Shown: positions 35,525-47,749, numbered from the stretch's first letter. The stretch is DNA of 64,000 nt from Antilocapra americana (GCA_007570785.1 ML664152.1:3579881-3643880); one strand, 5' to 3'. The notes: a model not told the origin generated them from the sequence alone. A program made the numbers and translations.

Positions 35525-36366
35525 AAACACACGAAAAGATACTCAACATCACTCACTATCAGAGAAATGCAAATCAAAACCACAACAAGGTACCACTTTA
35601 CACCAGTCAGAATGGCTGCCATCCAAAAGTCTACAAGCAATAAATGCTGGAGAGGATGTGGAGAAAAGGGAACCTTCTTACACTGTTGGTGGGAATGCAA
35701 ACTAGTACAGCCACTATGGGAAACAGTGTGGAGATTCCTTAAAAAACTGCAATCCCACTGCTGGGCATACACACTGAGGAAACCAGAATTGAAAGAGACA
35801 CATGTACCCCAATGTTCATCGCCGCATTGTTTACAATAGCCAGGACATGGAAGCAACCTAGATGTCATCAACAGATGAATGGATAAGAAAGCTGTGGTAT
35901 ATATACACAGTGGAATATTACTCAGCCATTAAAAAGAGTTCATTTGAATCAGTTCTACTCAGGTGGATGAAACTGGAGCCTATTATATAGAGTGAAGTAA
36001 GCCAGAAGGAAAAACAAAAATACAGTATACTAATGCATATATATGGAACTTAGAAAGATGGTAACAAGAACCCTGTATGCGAGACAGCAAAAGAAACGCA
36101 GATGTATAGAACAGTCTTTTGGACTCTATGGGAGAGGGCAAGGGTGGGATGATATAGGAGAATGGCATTGAACCATGTTAATTATCATATGTGAAATCAA
36201 TTGCCAGCCCAGGTTTGATGCTCAGGGCTGGTGCACCAGGATGACCCAGAGAAAGGGAATCGGGAGGGAGGTGGGAGGGGGGTTCTGGAAGGGGAACATA
36301 TGTATACCCACAGCAGATTCATGTCAATGTATGGCAAAACCAACACGATAAAGTAAAAAAAAAAAA
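35525..36366 (+). mobile_element. Bovine-type L1 3' end nested in BovB
   Basis: L1: gatactcaacatcactcact, then atgctggagaggatgtggag, then acactgttggtgggaatgca, then the 3' UTR ttccagagaaagggaatcg-like block and (A)11. It is flanked by aaaagcacaa (35519) and aaaagcaccaa (36364), a clear target-site duplication. Confidence 0.93.
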
Positions 36367-37822
36367 GCACCAATTCTTTGGTGCTCAACCCTCTGTATGG
36401 CCTAACTCTCACATGCATACATGACTACTGGAAAAACCATAGCTGTGACTAGATGGATCTTTCTTGGCAAAGTGATGTCTCTGCTTTTCAATATGCTGTC
36501 TAGGTTTGTCATAGCTTTCCTTCCAAGGAACAAGCATCTTTTAATTCCATGGCTGCAGTCACCATCCCCAGTGATTGTGGAGTTCAAGAAAATAAAGTCT
36601 GTCACTGTATCAATTTTTTCCCCATCTATTTGCCATGAAGTGACGGGACAGATGCCATGATCTTCATTTCTTGAAAGCTGAGTTTAAAGTCAGCCTTTCA
36701 CTCTCCTCTTTCATCTTCATCAAAAGGGTCTTTAGTTCCTCTCACTTTCTGCCATTAGAGTGGTATTATACTTCTCTCAGCAACCTTGATTCCAGCTTGT
36801 GATTCATCCAGCTCAGCATTTCACATGATGTACTCTGCACAGAATTTAAATAAGCAAGGTGACAATACAAAGCCTTGCGTACTCCTTTCCCAATTGTGAA
36901 CCAGTCAGTTGGTCCATGTCCCTTTGTAAGTGTTGTTCCTTGACCTGCATACAGGTTTCTCAGGAGACAGGTAAAGTGGTCTGGTATTCCCATCTCTTTA
37001 AGATATTTCCAGTTTGTTGTGATCCACACAGTCAAAGACTTTAATGTAGTCAATGAAGCAGAAGTAGATGCTTTTCTAGAATTCCCTTGCTTTCTCCATG
37101 ATCCAACAAATGTTGGCAATTTGATCTCTGGTTCCTCTGCCTTTTCTAAATCCAGCTTGTACATCTGGAAGGTCTCAGTTCACATACTGTTGAAGCCTAA
37201 CTTGAAGGATTTAGAGCATTACCTTGCTAGAATGTGAAATGAGTGCAATTGTGCAGTAGCTTGAACATTCCTTGGCATTGCCCTTCTCTGGGGTTGGAAT
37301 GAAAACTGACCTTTTTCAGTTCAGTGGCCACTGCTGAGTTTTCCAAATTTCTTAGCATACTGAGAGTAGCACTTTAACAGCATCATGTTTTAGAACTTTA
37401 AATAACTCAGCTGGAATTCCATCACCTCCACTAGCTTTGTTAGTAGTAATGCTTCCTAAGGCCCACTTGCCTTCACATTCCAGGGTGTCTGGCTCTAGGT
37501 GAGTGACAGCACTATTGTGGCTATCCAGGTCAAAAGGTCATATCTGTTCTTGTATAGTTCTTCTGGGTTTTCTTGCTACCTCTTCTCAATTTCCTCTGCT
37601 TCTGTTAGGTCCTTGCAGTTTCTGTCCTTTATTGTGTCCGTCCTTGCATGAAATGTTCCTTTGACAGCTTCAGTTTTCTTGAAGAGATCTCTAGTCTTTC
37701 CCAATCTATTGTTTTCCTCTATGTCTTCGCACTGTTCATTTAAGGAGGCTTTCTTATCTCTCCTTGCTATCCTCTGGAACTTAGCATTCAGTGGGGTATA
37801 TTTTTCCCCCTTTCCCTTTGAT
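36367..37822 (-). mobile_element. BovB, main part (right of the nested L1)
   Basis: It resumes exactly where the left piece stopped (aattctttggtgctcaaccc) and runs through the RT region, antisense, into the upstream linker (gagatctctagtctttccc, then atgttcctttgacagcttca). Numerous small indels break the frame. With the left piece it is about 1.8 kb of BovB. Confidence 0.9.
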
Positions 37823-38015
37823 ACTATATGCAAAACAGATAACTAATGAGTACCTACTATGTAGCTCAGGGAACTCTAGTCAGTGCTCTGTGATGGCCCA
37901 AATGGGAAAGAATCCAAAGGAGAGGGGATATATGTGTACACAGCTGATTCGCTTTGCTATACACGAGAAACTAACACACACAACACTGTAAGGCAAGTAT
38001 ACTCCAACAAACATT
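37823..38015 (+). mobile_element. L1 3' end, cetartiodactyl type
   Basis: The sequence gagtacctactatgtagctc, then agggaactctagtcagtgct, then gctatacacgagaaactaac, then gtatactccaacaaac is a 5'-truncated L1 3' UTR. Confidence 0.85.
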
Positions 38016-38890
38016 TAAAAAATATAAAAATATCGCCTGTAGTTTTTATAAGAGAGGAGCAAACAAATGGGAAATTAGATAAGATCCCACTTACAATAAT
38101 GCCAGAAAACAGAGAATGCTGAGAAACAGATTTAACAAGAAGTATGCAGGACCTTCATCCTGAAAGCTCTACATCTTGCTGAGTGGAGGGATGTACCATG
38201 CTCATGGTTGGAAGACTTAATAGTGCTTAGATGTTATTGTTTCCAAATTAATCTACATGTTGAATGCAATCCAAGTCTAAGTCAGAGAAGACTTCTTGGA
38301 AGAAATTAACAAGTTGATTCTGTATTCTAAAATTTGTAGGGAAAAGAAAATGACCCAGAGAACCATAATAACCCCCAAAGAAGTACAGATGTGGAAGATA
38401 CTGGATTCCAAGCTCTAGCATTGAGGCAGTGTGGCCTTAGTGTCAGGACAAGCAGACGCACGAAAGAGAACAGAGTCCAGAAAGGGACCCACACGCGAGT
38501 CGGTTAATTTTCAACAAACATGCCAAAGTGGTTCAGTGGAAAAGGAGTCTTTTTTTAACAACGGTGCTATGACAACCGGATACATGTATGGAAAAAAAAA
38601 AATACTGTCAACCCCCCACCTCACACCACACACAAGATTTGAAATGGGTCACAAATTAAAATGTAACAACCATAACCCTAAATTTCCAGAGGAAGTATCT
38701 TCATGACCTGGGGTAGAGAAAGGATTCTTAAAGAAGACACAGGAAGTACTACACATCAAGAAAACTTGACTTCATCAACTTAGAAACTTCTGCTCATCAA
38801 ATGGCCTCTTCAAGAATATGAAAAGGGTAAGTCACAAATTGGGAAGAGATATTTGCTATATATACATCTCACAAATGAATCGCATTCAGA
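38016..38890 (+). mobile_element. Old L1M ORF2 fragment (second piece)
   Basis: L1 words: ggaccttcatcctgaaagct, then aatgcaatccaagtctaagt, then gttaattttcaacaaacatg, then tgggaagagatatttgctat. It carries many stops. Confidence 0.8.
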
Positions 38891-38924
38891 ATATATGGTT
38901 TTCCATCAACTAGTGGTAAACACT

Positions 38925-39135
38925 GGGGCTTCCCAGGTGGCTCGGTGGTAAAGAATGCCTGCAATGCAGGAGATCCAAGTTTGATCCCTGGGTTGGGAAA
39001 ATCCCCTGGAGAAGGAAATGGCAACCCACTCCAGTATTTTTGCCTGGGAAATCCCATGGACAGAGAAGCCTGGTGGGTTACAGTCCACGGGGTTCCAAAA
39101 GAATCAGACACTACTGTGCGACTAAACAAGTGATA
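38925..39135 (+). mobile_element. Bov-tA SINE in L1M
   Basis: Full-length sense copy: ggggcttcccaggtggctcg, then agtttgatccctgggttggg, then ctggagaaggaaatggcaac to gactaaacaagtg. Confidence 0.92.
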
Positions 39136-39593
39136 AAAACGAATACGACAGTCTAAAAAATGCACAAAATGCTTGGAACAGACACTTCACAAAGTAAGAT
39201 AGTCAGCTACTCAACAAGCACAGGAAAACATGCTCAGCAATTATTAAGTCATCTGAGTAATGTTAATTTAAACCATAAAGAAATAAGATTTTATGCCTAC
39301 TTTAATGTCTAAAATTAAAAACACTCAGAATGCCTGATGTGAGGTTGGATATGACAACTGGATCACTCATACAGTACTGGTGGGAACATGAACTAGTACT
39401 GCCACCTGGGCAAACAGTTTGCCATATGAACTAGCATCACTTCCAGGTATTATCCAAGGTAACTGATGAATATGTGTATAGTAAGACATGTACAGTGCTC
39501 ACCATAGCTAAACCCCAAACTGGAAATGTCCATCCACAGGAGAATTACTGACCAGCTATGGAGCGCTCATGAAATAGAATACTACTCAGCGAT
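39136..39593 (+). mobile_element. Old L1M fragment (third piece)
   Basis: It continues the L1 3' portion after the SINE: ggaacagacacttcacaaag, then acagtactggtgggaacatg, then gaaatagaatactactcagc. It stops at a BovB. Confidence 0.8.
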
Positions 39594-39905
39594 ACAAGGA
39601 GATCAAACCAGTCAATCCTAAAGGAAATGAACCCTGCATATTCATTAGAAGGACTGACGCTGAAGCTCCAATACTTTGGCCACCTGATTTGAAGAGCCAA
39701 CTCACTGGAAAAGACCCTGATGCTGGGAAAGATTGAGGGCAGGGGGAAAAGGTTGTGACAGAGGTTGAGATGATTGGATTTCATCAATGGATATGAGTTT
39801 GAGCCAACTCTGGGAGACAGTGAAGGATAGGGAAGCCTGGCATGCTGCAGTGCATGGGGTTGCAAAGAGACGGACATTGACTTAGGGACTGAATGACAAC
39901 AACAG
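39594..39905 (+). mobile_element. BovB 3' end inserted in L1M
   Basis: Sense BovB from gatcaaaccagtcaatccta to (aac)n. The gatacaaggag at the left and gatacaaagt at the right form a likely target-site duplication. Confidence 0.88.
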
Positions 39906-40220
39906 AGATACAAAGTAAATAAATTACATGTGTGAATCTTGAAAACATGATCCTGAATGAGAGAATGCAGGCACAAAAGAGCACACTCTGTGTGATTCCA
40001 TTCTCATGAAATTTAAGAACAGGAAAGAACGCTCTGCCTGTGGTGAAAGAAGTCACACAGAGGTTTCTCATGGTGTGTAGGAACTGACTCGAAAAGCACA
40101 AGGGAATTTTTCTGGGGCGATGGAAATGTTCTTTGTCTTGGCCGGGGTGGTGGCTACACGCGTGCCACTTTCATCAAAGTTCATCACAAAGTACCCTTCA
40201 CGCGTGTGCATCTCAGCACA
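39906..40220 (+). mobile_element. Old L1M 3' UTR (fourth piece)
   Basis: The sequence tgatcctgaatgagagaatg, then gtgattccattctcatgaaa, then ggtggtggctacacgcgtgc is the end of the same fragmented L1M. Confidence 0.75.
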
Positions 40221-40299
40221 CAGTTAGGGAGACTCGGATGTGTGCGTGGGGTGTGTGGCTGCCACAGATGCCTGGAGGCAGAGAACGGTCTGCCTCCTG

Positions 40300-40460
40300 C
40301 AGGTACTACACACTGCTTCCTCAGTATTCCCAGAGGATTGGTTCCAAGACCCTGCCCCACAAGGGTACCAAAGTCTGCTGATGACTTTGGTATCCTGAGT
40401 TGGTCCTCAGCATCTATGGATGTAGGACCCGTGGACACCGCCTGCTGACTGGACCAGATT
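40300..40460. mobile_element. Tigger-type DNA transposon MITE, probable
   Basis: The segment cctcagtattcccagaggat, then tggttccaagaccctgcc, then gtaccaaagtctgctga, and a mirrored catctatggatgtaggaccc and gcctgctgactg right end resemble the inverted ends of Tigger-derived short elements. Confidence 0.55.
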
Positions 40461-40950
40461 CTGTTGCCATCACGTGTAGATTCCATGTTCAGTATCCCTA
40501 TTTACTGCCACACCCCTGACAGTGATGTGCTCCGTGTTCCTGAAGCTGGCTAGACCACCCCACAGATTGCGTGAACATGCAATTCCATAAAGCTACAGAA
40601 AACAGAGGGGTCTAGGCTCAGAAATCTCACAGGAGAGTGGTGGCATTTCATTTCATACGCTGAACCCTTTTTGTTTTCAAAAGAATGCAAGTAAAGATGA
40701 CTAAGGCTAGGATGACCAAGCTGTGGGCCATGAAATTGCACTAAAAATAGAAAATATTAAGAAGCATTATTATTGCTTCTAAGCAACATGCTTACGCTCA
40801 AATGTCAAGCATTAAATTGACTAGCAAGGGATAAGTGAGCCAGCCCTCTGTGTGTAGTTTCAGGCCTTAGGAAGCACTCCTGCTCTATTAAAATTCAACA
40901 ATTCCAGAGAGATGCAGTCAGCCATGCAAACATGCCCTTTAGGGCATCTT
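40461..40950. other. Intronic unique sequence
   Basis: Nothing recognized. Confidence 0.5.
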
Positions 40951-40954
40951 AAAT

Positions 40955-41115
40955 GATAGCACCATTTAGCGAGTGCTCCCGGAGGGGCAGGCACCGTGCT
41001 GAGCAGTTTGTGTGAATTACTTCATTTATCCTCAGAAGAACTGTGCATCCTGACATCTGCCTTGCAGGGAAACTGCAGTGCAGTGTGGTCAGCTGGCTTT
41101 TCCTGAGGCCACTTC
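40955..41115 (+). mobile_element. MIR SINE
   Basis: The sequence accatttagcgagtgctccc, then aggcaccgtgctgagcagtt, then gaattacttcatttatcctc follows the MIR consensus in order. Confidence 0.8.
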
Positions 41116-41594
41116 ACCCAACTGACCACTCAACGAGGGCAGCTGGGCAGTCCCTGCTTCTTAGACTGGGATCCTCCAAAGCCAGCCTGGAGACAGAGAC
41201 TCGGGCACCAGCAGGGCACCTGGTCATCCCAGGAAAGCTGGGAAGTGTGAGTGGAGGAGCAGGTACAGGAGAGCAGCTGAGCTCATCGCTTTGCATCCCT
41301 TTGGGCAACTGCATATTCGGTGGGTATCTGTCCCCGCAAGGGGTGGTCCATCGCTCCCTCTCTGACCAGGAGGATCCTTCTTGGGGTGTCAGTCCTCGGA
41401 AATTATGGTCTGCCCCCCCTTTGCAGAGATAGTCTGCAGTTAGGGGGCTCAACTTGGAGAAGGGAGTCCTTAGTTCACACAAGCTCTTATCTCAGACCCT
41501 TCCTCCAAGGTGGCTAGGCTCTTTTGCTTTTTTAATTGATGTACTTTATCTAACACAACTTATCTCAAAAACATCTCATTTCAACACATACTCC
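41116..41594. other. Intronic unique sequence
   Basis: Nothing recognized. Confidence 0.5.
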
Positions 41595-42045
41595 CGGGAA
41601 AATTTGCCCACAAATGTTCACAGTTGCATCATTTACAGTAGCCAAAAGTGGATGCACCCCAACATCCATGAGCTGGTGAGTAGATAAACACCCCGTGGCT
41701 CTTCCACAAGATGGGATGAACACTGACCTACACTGCAACCCAGAAAAACCCTGCTAACATCAGGCCAAGTGAAAGAAGGCAGGAGTAAATGACCTCATAC
41801 TTCGTCATACGACTGTCCACAACATGCCTGTCCGTGGAGATGGCAGGCAGATGAGCGGTTGCCAGGGTGAGGGGGCAGGAGGAGCTGCTGGTGGCTATGG
41901 GGCTCCTTCTGGGGGTGACGGGAACATTCTGGCATCAGTGAGCAGTGATGCTGGGACAAGAGTGAATACGCTATAAACTACTGAATTTGTGCACTTGAAA
42001 ATGGAGGATTTCATGCTATGTGAATGACATCTTGATAAGAAAACA
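41595..42045 (+). mobile_element. Old L1M 3' end
   Basis: Diverged L1 3' sequence: ttgcccacaaatgttcacag, then agatgagcggttgccagggt, then ctactgaatttgtgcacttg. Confidence 0.7.
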
Positions 42046-42880
42046 TGAAACATAAACATTACTCACGACATATTTTATATTTCTTTTCTCCATACTGGGC
42101 CTGCAAAATTCTGTGTGTATTCTGCCTTTACGGCACATCCGCCTCTGGATGGTGGCTGGCCTTCTGGTGTGTGTGGTCCTCTCCCTGCAGCCCATGCATC
42201 CTGGGGGCAGCACTGGGGCCCCTCTCTGAGACCCTTTCAGCTTCCCATTCAGTCCCGACTTCGGCAAGGGGCTCCAGCAGCCTTCAGTCAACAAGGGAAA
42301 GGCCCCTCCTCCCCATGGGAGCTCTGATCACGGGGTTAAGGATGGAGCAGCCCTACTCTGAGGGTTATCTGCCCTCTTGGCTCCCCACCAGCAGATGGGG
42401 GTACACACTGGGTGCAGTGCACGCATTAGAGGCTAAAGTCATGTATTCGAGAATTAGGAAAAGCCCACTGTTTAATCTGCTCAAATCATATAAAAATGAC
42501 AAATAATCTGATAGTTAAAAAAAAAAAAGTGCTGTCATCATAAAAAAGATTCATGGAAGTTTTGTAGCTGCTGTTGACTTTTATTTTACTTATAAAAGGG
42601 AAAAACAATCTCTCTGTGTGACTGTCTCCCAGGATGCGGCAAAGGGAACATTTTTATGAAATGTTGTTTGGTAAACACAGACCTTCCCAGCGTACGGTGG
42701 TAGGGGGTGTGGGTCATATGTGTCCTCTGTCCTGGAGGATGCAGCTGTTCCATGGCCCTCCCTCATTGGGCGGGGGCTGTTTCCTGCTCCTAAGATGGGC
42801 CCTGAAGCTCCCGTATCTTTTATGAAAAGCCATGTTTTGCACAATACTCTTCTTTACACTGTTTCCTAATATCTAAATGG
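42046..42880. other. Intronic unique sequence
   Basis: No repeat or exon recognized. A12 run near 42518. Confidence 0.5.
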
Positions 42881-43022
42881 GCTTCCCCGGTGGCTCAGAT
42901 GGTAAAGAATCTGCCTGCAGTGCAGGAGACCGGGGTTTGATCCCTGGTTCAGGAAGATCCCCTGGAGAAGAAAATGGCTATGCACCCCAGTATTCTTGCC
43001 TGGAGAATTCCATGGAGAGCAG
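42880..43022 (+). mobile_element. Bov-tA SINE, 3'-truncated
   Basis: Sense head gggcttccccggtggctcag through gcctggagaattccatggag, then lost. Confidence 0.9.
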
Positions 43023-43855
43023 GGCAGCAAGACCTGGGGCATTTCTGTACTGCCTGTCCCACGAGGACTGTCAGGAGCATTTATGGAAATGTGTGACTCA
43101 GCAAAGATGGCAGGACTCAGCAGTTGCCCAGCAGCTGCCTGCGAGTCTGGGCACAAGACTCCAGCGTCCTCTCCCGAGGTTCTTCTTCCCGCTATTGTGT
43201 ATGCGGCCTGATGACTAAAGGGCAAGTGAGGCTCCTGACAGGTCCTGACTCGGCTGTGTGGCCAGGACTGGTCACTGAGCCAGGGCGAAGGCTAGAGGCC
43301 GTGGGCAGCCAGTTTGGGTGGCACTGGATGGGAGGTGGAGGCTGTCTGCACAAAAGGGCCACGGAGCCAAAACTCACACAGGCAAGCTCCAAAGGGCAGA
43401 GAGTCACACAGAAACCCTTCTGCCTTCTTCCCTAGAGACAATCCTGCAAATACCTGATCACACTGCCAGGCCCCTGGTCCTCCCTTCCTGAAGCTCATCC
43501 CTATCTCATCCACCTGCTCTTGTGTTTTTTTCCCTCCTTTTTCTTAAAAGGCCCCTCTTCTGATGGTATCAAGTTGTGAGTATCCTTCCCAGGGAATCCA
43601 GGCCCCAGGGTGGGGCCTCAGGGCTCAGTCCTCAGTCCTCAGGCCTCTCCTCCCTAGCGAGCTCATCAGGCCCGTGGCTGCAGACCGCCCCACGCTGAAG
43701 GCCCAGTGTCATGTCATCACCTCCAGCTCAGATCTGACAGCTCCTCTAGACATGTCTACCAGACAATGGTGTCCAGGAGGTTAAACGATGTTCCCCCTAC
43801 CCAGACTGGCCCTCAGCTCACACTCTCCCAGGCTGCCATTCCACTCTATTCAGAT
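43023..43855. other. Intronic unique sequence
   Basis: Nothing recognized. Confidence 0.5.
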
Positions 43856-44212
43856 TGTTGCTGTTCAGTTGCTAAGTCGTATCCAGCCCTTTGTGATCCC
43901 CATGGGCTGCAGCACGCCAGGCTTCCCTGTCCTTCACTAGAGCCTGGAGTTTGCTCAGACTCATGTTCACTGAGTCAGTGATGCTATCTATCCATCTCAT
44001 CCTCTGCCACCCTCTTCTCCTCTTGCCCTCAATCTTTCCCAGCGTCAGCGTCTTTTCCAATGAGTCGACTCTTCCCATCTGGTGGCCAAAGTAGCCGAGC
44101 TTCTGCTTCAGCATCAATTTTTCCAGTGACTATTCAGGGTTGATTTCCTTTAGGATTTATCAGTTTGATCTCCAAGGGATTCTCAGGAGTCTTCTCCAGC
44201 ACCACAATCCCA
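43856..44212 (-). mobile_element. BovB 3' end
   Basis: Antisense copy: ttgttgctgttcagttgcta, then cagactcatgttcactgagt, then caatctttcccagcgtcagc, to the caccacaatcc end. Confidence 0.9.
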
Positions 44213-44600
44213 CCCTCTCTGTGGCTCAGGCCAGAACTCAGGGCTTCTCCGACAATTCGTTCTTTCACATTCCATTTCCACCCAGCCAGGAGATAAGCAT
44301 GACTCTTCCCTTAGAACATGTCAGAGTCTGGTCACCCCTCACCACCTCTGCTGCCCACCCCACACAGGAATCAGGGCAGCAACTCCTCACGGGCCTCCAG
44401 GGCCCCCATGACCTGCACCGTGTCCCCAACTTCATCTCCAAATATCTGAGCCCCAAGGAGCTGGTGCGCAGAATGCGTGGTGGTCAGAGGAGGTCAGTGG
44501 AGACCCCACAGGGATGGCGCCTCAGCCACCAGACTGCTCTCTCTGGATCAGGGGTTCTCCGGAACTGACCTAGCAAAGCAAAACAAGGCTCAAGGCATCA
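44213..44600. other. Intronic unique sequence
   Basis: Nothing recognized. Confidence 0.5.
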
Positions 44601-45203
44601 AACCTACTTGTAGGTAACTGAACCATCTGCCATGACAAAGCTCATGCTCTCTAATGGAAGAAAACAAAATCCAGATGACCCACAACAAAACAAAAAACGC
44701 AAACATGGATATACAAAGACATGAAAGAAAATATGACTGACTATTGAGAGTAGAAAATGATAACCATGTATTATGGGGTTTAGAACATGTGTAGGAGTAA
44801 AAAGTATGACATAAAGCACGAAGAATGAGGCAGGAGAAACGGAAGCTCACTGTTTGAGAACCTTGTATTCTTGTGGAATGGAGCAATAGAATTAAAGGCA
44901 GACTGTGATGAGCTGATGCTACATATTGAACACCAAGAACAGTCACAAAGAGATAAAACAAAGAAGTAGAGCTTATAAGTCAAGAGTGGAGGAAAAAAAT
45001 GGAATTAAGAAATGTTCAGTATCAAAAAATGTAAAAAGAGAGGAAAATATCAAAAAAGAAAAATGAGACAAATAGAAAATGATTAACAAGAAAGTATATT
45101 TAAACCCAACTCTATGGATAATTACATTTAATGTAAATGTAATGTAAATGTACAGCTTAAAAACTTTCAATAGATTTAACCCCAACCATATGGATAACTT
45201 ACT

Positions 45204-45390
45204 GGGCTTCCTGGGTAGCTCGATTGGTAAACAATCTGCCTGCGGGAGACCTGGATTTGATCCCTGGAGGAGGGCATCTCAACCCACTCCCGTATTCTTG
45301 CTTGGAGAATTCCATGGGCAGAGGAGCCTGGAGAGCTATAGTCCATGTGGTCACAAAGAGTTGAACACGACTAAGCGACTAACACACACA
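45204..45390 (+). mobile_element. Bov-tA SINE in L1M
   Basis: Sense copy: gggcttcctgggtagctcga to cgactaagcgactaacac followed by (CA)n. Flanking catatggataa at both sides (45188 and 45397) is a target-site duplication. Confidence 0.9.
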
Positions 45391-45943
45391 CACACATATG
45401 GATAATTACATTTAATGTAAATGGCTTAAAAACTTAACCAAAAAGCTGAAATTGCCAGAACTAATAAGAAATCCACTTCAAATATAAACATGTTAAAAGT
45501 CAAAAAGAAGGGATAGGATATAAGTAGGAGTACTGAGTATAGGAAAGCTAGAGTGGTTATAGTAACATGAGGTAAAGAAGACTTCACTGAAAAGCACCAA
45601 AGATAAAGGACAAATCTTTATAAGAATAAAGGGGTTGATTCATTAAGAAGACACAACAATCCTAAGGATGTACCCAATAATAGGAACAGAAAAAGCATGA
45701 AGCAAAACCTAAGAGAACTAAGAAATGAAATAACATATCCACAACAGGGTTGGATATTGCAATTCTTATCCTTCAGTAATGGACAGAACAAGTAGGTAAA
45801 AAATAAGTAAAGATATAGAAAATCTGAACTATACACTATCAACCAACTTGAACTAACTGATATTTATAGAGTCTTTCACCCAGTAACAACAGTACATATT
45901 CTTTTTTAAGCGTACACAGCACAGTCACCAAGATGCACCATGG

Positions 45944-46153
45944 TGGTGGTATTAGTTACTCAGTCATGTCTGACTCTTTGTGACCCCATGGACTGTAGCC
46001 CATCAGGCTTCTCTGTCCTTGGGAGTCTCCAGGCAAGAATACTGGAGTGGATTGCCACTCTCTTCTCCAGAGGATCTTCCCACCCCAGGGATCAAACCCA
46101 GGTCTCCCGCTTTGCAGGCAGATTCTTTACTGTGGGAGCCACAGGGAAGTCCC
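45944..46153 (-). mobile_element. Bov-tA SINE in L1M
   Basis: Full-length antisense copy: tagttactcagtcatgtctg to ttactgtgggagccacaggg. Confidence 0.92.
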
Positions 46154-46227
46154 AAGATACACCGTGTATCTCAGTAAATCAAAAGACTGAGTTACATGGT
46201 CACAAAGGCTTGAACAGAAATCAGTGC

Positions 46228-46495
46228 CAGGGGTTCTCCTGCTGGTCCAGTGGTTAAGAATCTGTCCGCCAATGCAGAGGCAACGAGTTCCATCACTGGT
46301 CCAGGAGGATCCAACATGTCACAGGACAACTAAGCCCGCGAGCTGCAACTACTGAAGACCCTGCACCTAGAGCTTCTGCTCTGCAACAAGAGAAGCCACT
46401 GCAGTCAGAAGTCCAGGCTGCAACTGGAGAAGAGCCCTCACAGCCACGAAGAGCCAGCACAGCCAAAAATAAATTAAAAAAAAAAAAAAAAGAAA
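46228..46495 (+). mobile_element. tRNA-derived SINE (CHR-1 type) in L1M
   Basis: Head tgctggtccagtggttaaga, then body agctgcaactactgaagacc and acaagagaagccactgcagt, then cagccaaaaataaattaaa with a 15 bp A run. Confidence 0.88.
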
Positions 46496-47400
46496 GAAAT
46501 CAGTACCAGAAAGATGATTGGAAAACACCCAAATATTTGAAAATTAAATAATATACTTCTAAATAACAAATGGATCAGAAAAAGAACTATAAGGTAAATT
46601 AGAAAATATTTTAAGCTGAATAAAAATGAAAATGCAACACATCAAACTTGTGAGATACAGCTAAAATACGCTCTGAGGGAAATCTCTAGCTTTATGTTAT
46701 TATATAAAAAAAGAAAGATCTAAAATCAATGAGCCAAGCTTCCTCCTTCAGTAGCTAGAAGAAGCAGAGTACATTAGATCTGGATCATTAGAAGGAAAGG
46801 AACTATGTGGAAGTATTTTTTTTTTTAATATATAAAATGAAACGTGTACTAAACCACATGACCCAGCAATCCATTCAATCCCACTGACTCCAAGGGAAAT
46901 AAAAATGTTATGTCCCTGTAAATACTTGTTCTTGGATAGTCATAGTTGCCTTATTCATAAACGCCCCAACCTGAAATAACCCAGATGTCCTTCAATAGGT
47001 GAATGGATAAACAAACTGTGGACCAGCTATACCTGGAATGCTACTCACCAATAAAAAGGAAAGAATGATACACACAACACAGGGAAGAGTCTCAAAAACA
47101 ACGTTGGGTCAAAAAGGGTACATTTTACGTAATTTCTTCTCTATGAATGTCTCAAAAAGACACATCTAACCTGTGGTTTCAGAGAGAGGGTGTGGATGAC
47201 GTAGACCAGTAACAGAGGGACCGGGGTTAAGCGGGAAGAGGCACAAGAGAACATTTTTAGGTGATGAAAATGTTCCTGGTCCTGGTTTTGGTGACAGTTA
47301 ACAAGGATGGATAAAACTTTCAAAGCCTTATCAAAATATACACTTAAATAGGAGCATATTATTAGGCATGTCATACATAAATAGGAGTGATCCAAGATCC

Positions 47401-47749
47401 AGAAGGCAATGGGACTTTAACAAACCAACATCACTGAGTATGTGAGGCATCCCGAGGACTGGACTTTTCCGTTACAGTCTGAATGGACAGCACAGGTACT
47501 GGGCCCGGGAAGACAGGAGTGGGGTGTCACCCAGTGTCTGCCAGGTTGTCAGGACAGGGCATTCTGGGGGGCTGGGCACCTGGGGGGTCGTGAAGGACGC
47601 AGCACGGCCGCCTCAACAGCAGTATGTGACTTAACATTCTGTAACGGCACCGAGCTTCAATTCAACACTTAACTCATACATATTCAATCCAGGGGCAGTC
47701 TATAGCTTCCTGTATTTTTTAAATTTAAAAAATGATAGCAAGGCCTTAC
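47401..47749. other. Intronic unique sequence at the 5' end of the 29 kb intron
   Basis: This is the donor side of the exon at 47793-47750. Nothing else recognized. Confidence 0.5.

Larger units (their letters stand above)
44600..47400 (+). mobile_element. Old L1M, ORF1/ORF2 to 3' end, with three SINE insertions
   Basis: A long decayed L1 in sense orientation. It shows aacccaactctatggataat (start of ORF2), then ctctgagggaaatctctagc, then cccagatgtccttcaatagg and the 3' end near 47400. SINEs interrupt it at 45204, 45944 and 46228. About 80 bp around 45100-45180 is tandemly duplicated. Confidence 0.75.

Noticed and set aside
40955..41115. Conserved regulatory element
   Set aside because: The similarity is explained by a MIR SINE; no independent evidence of regulation is visible.
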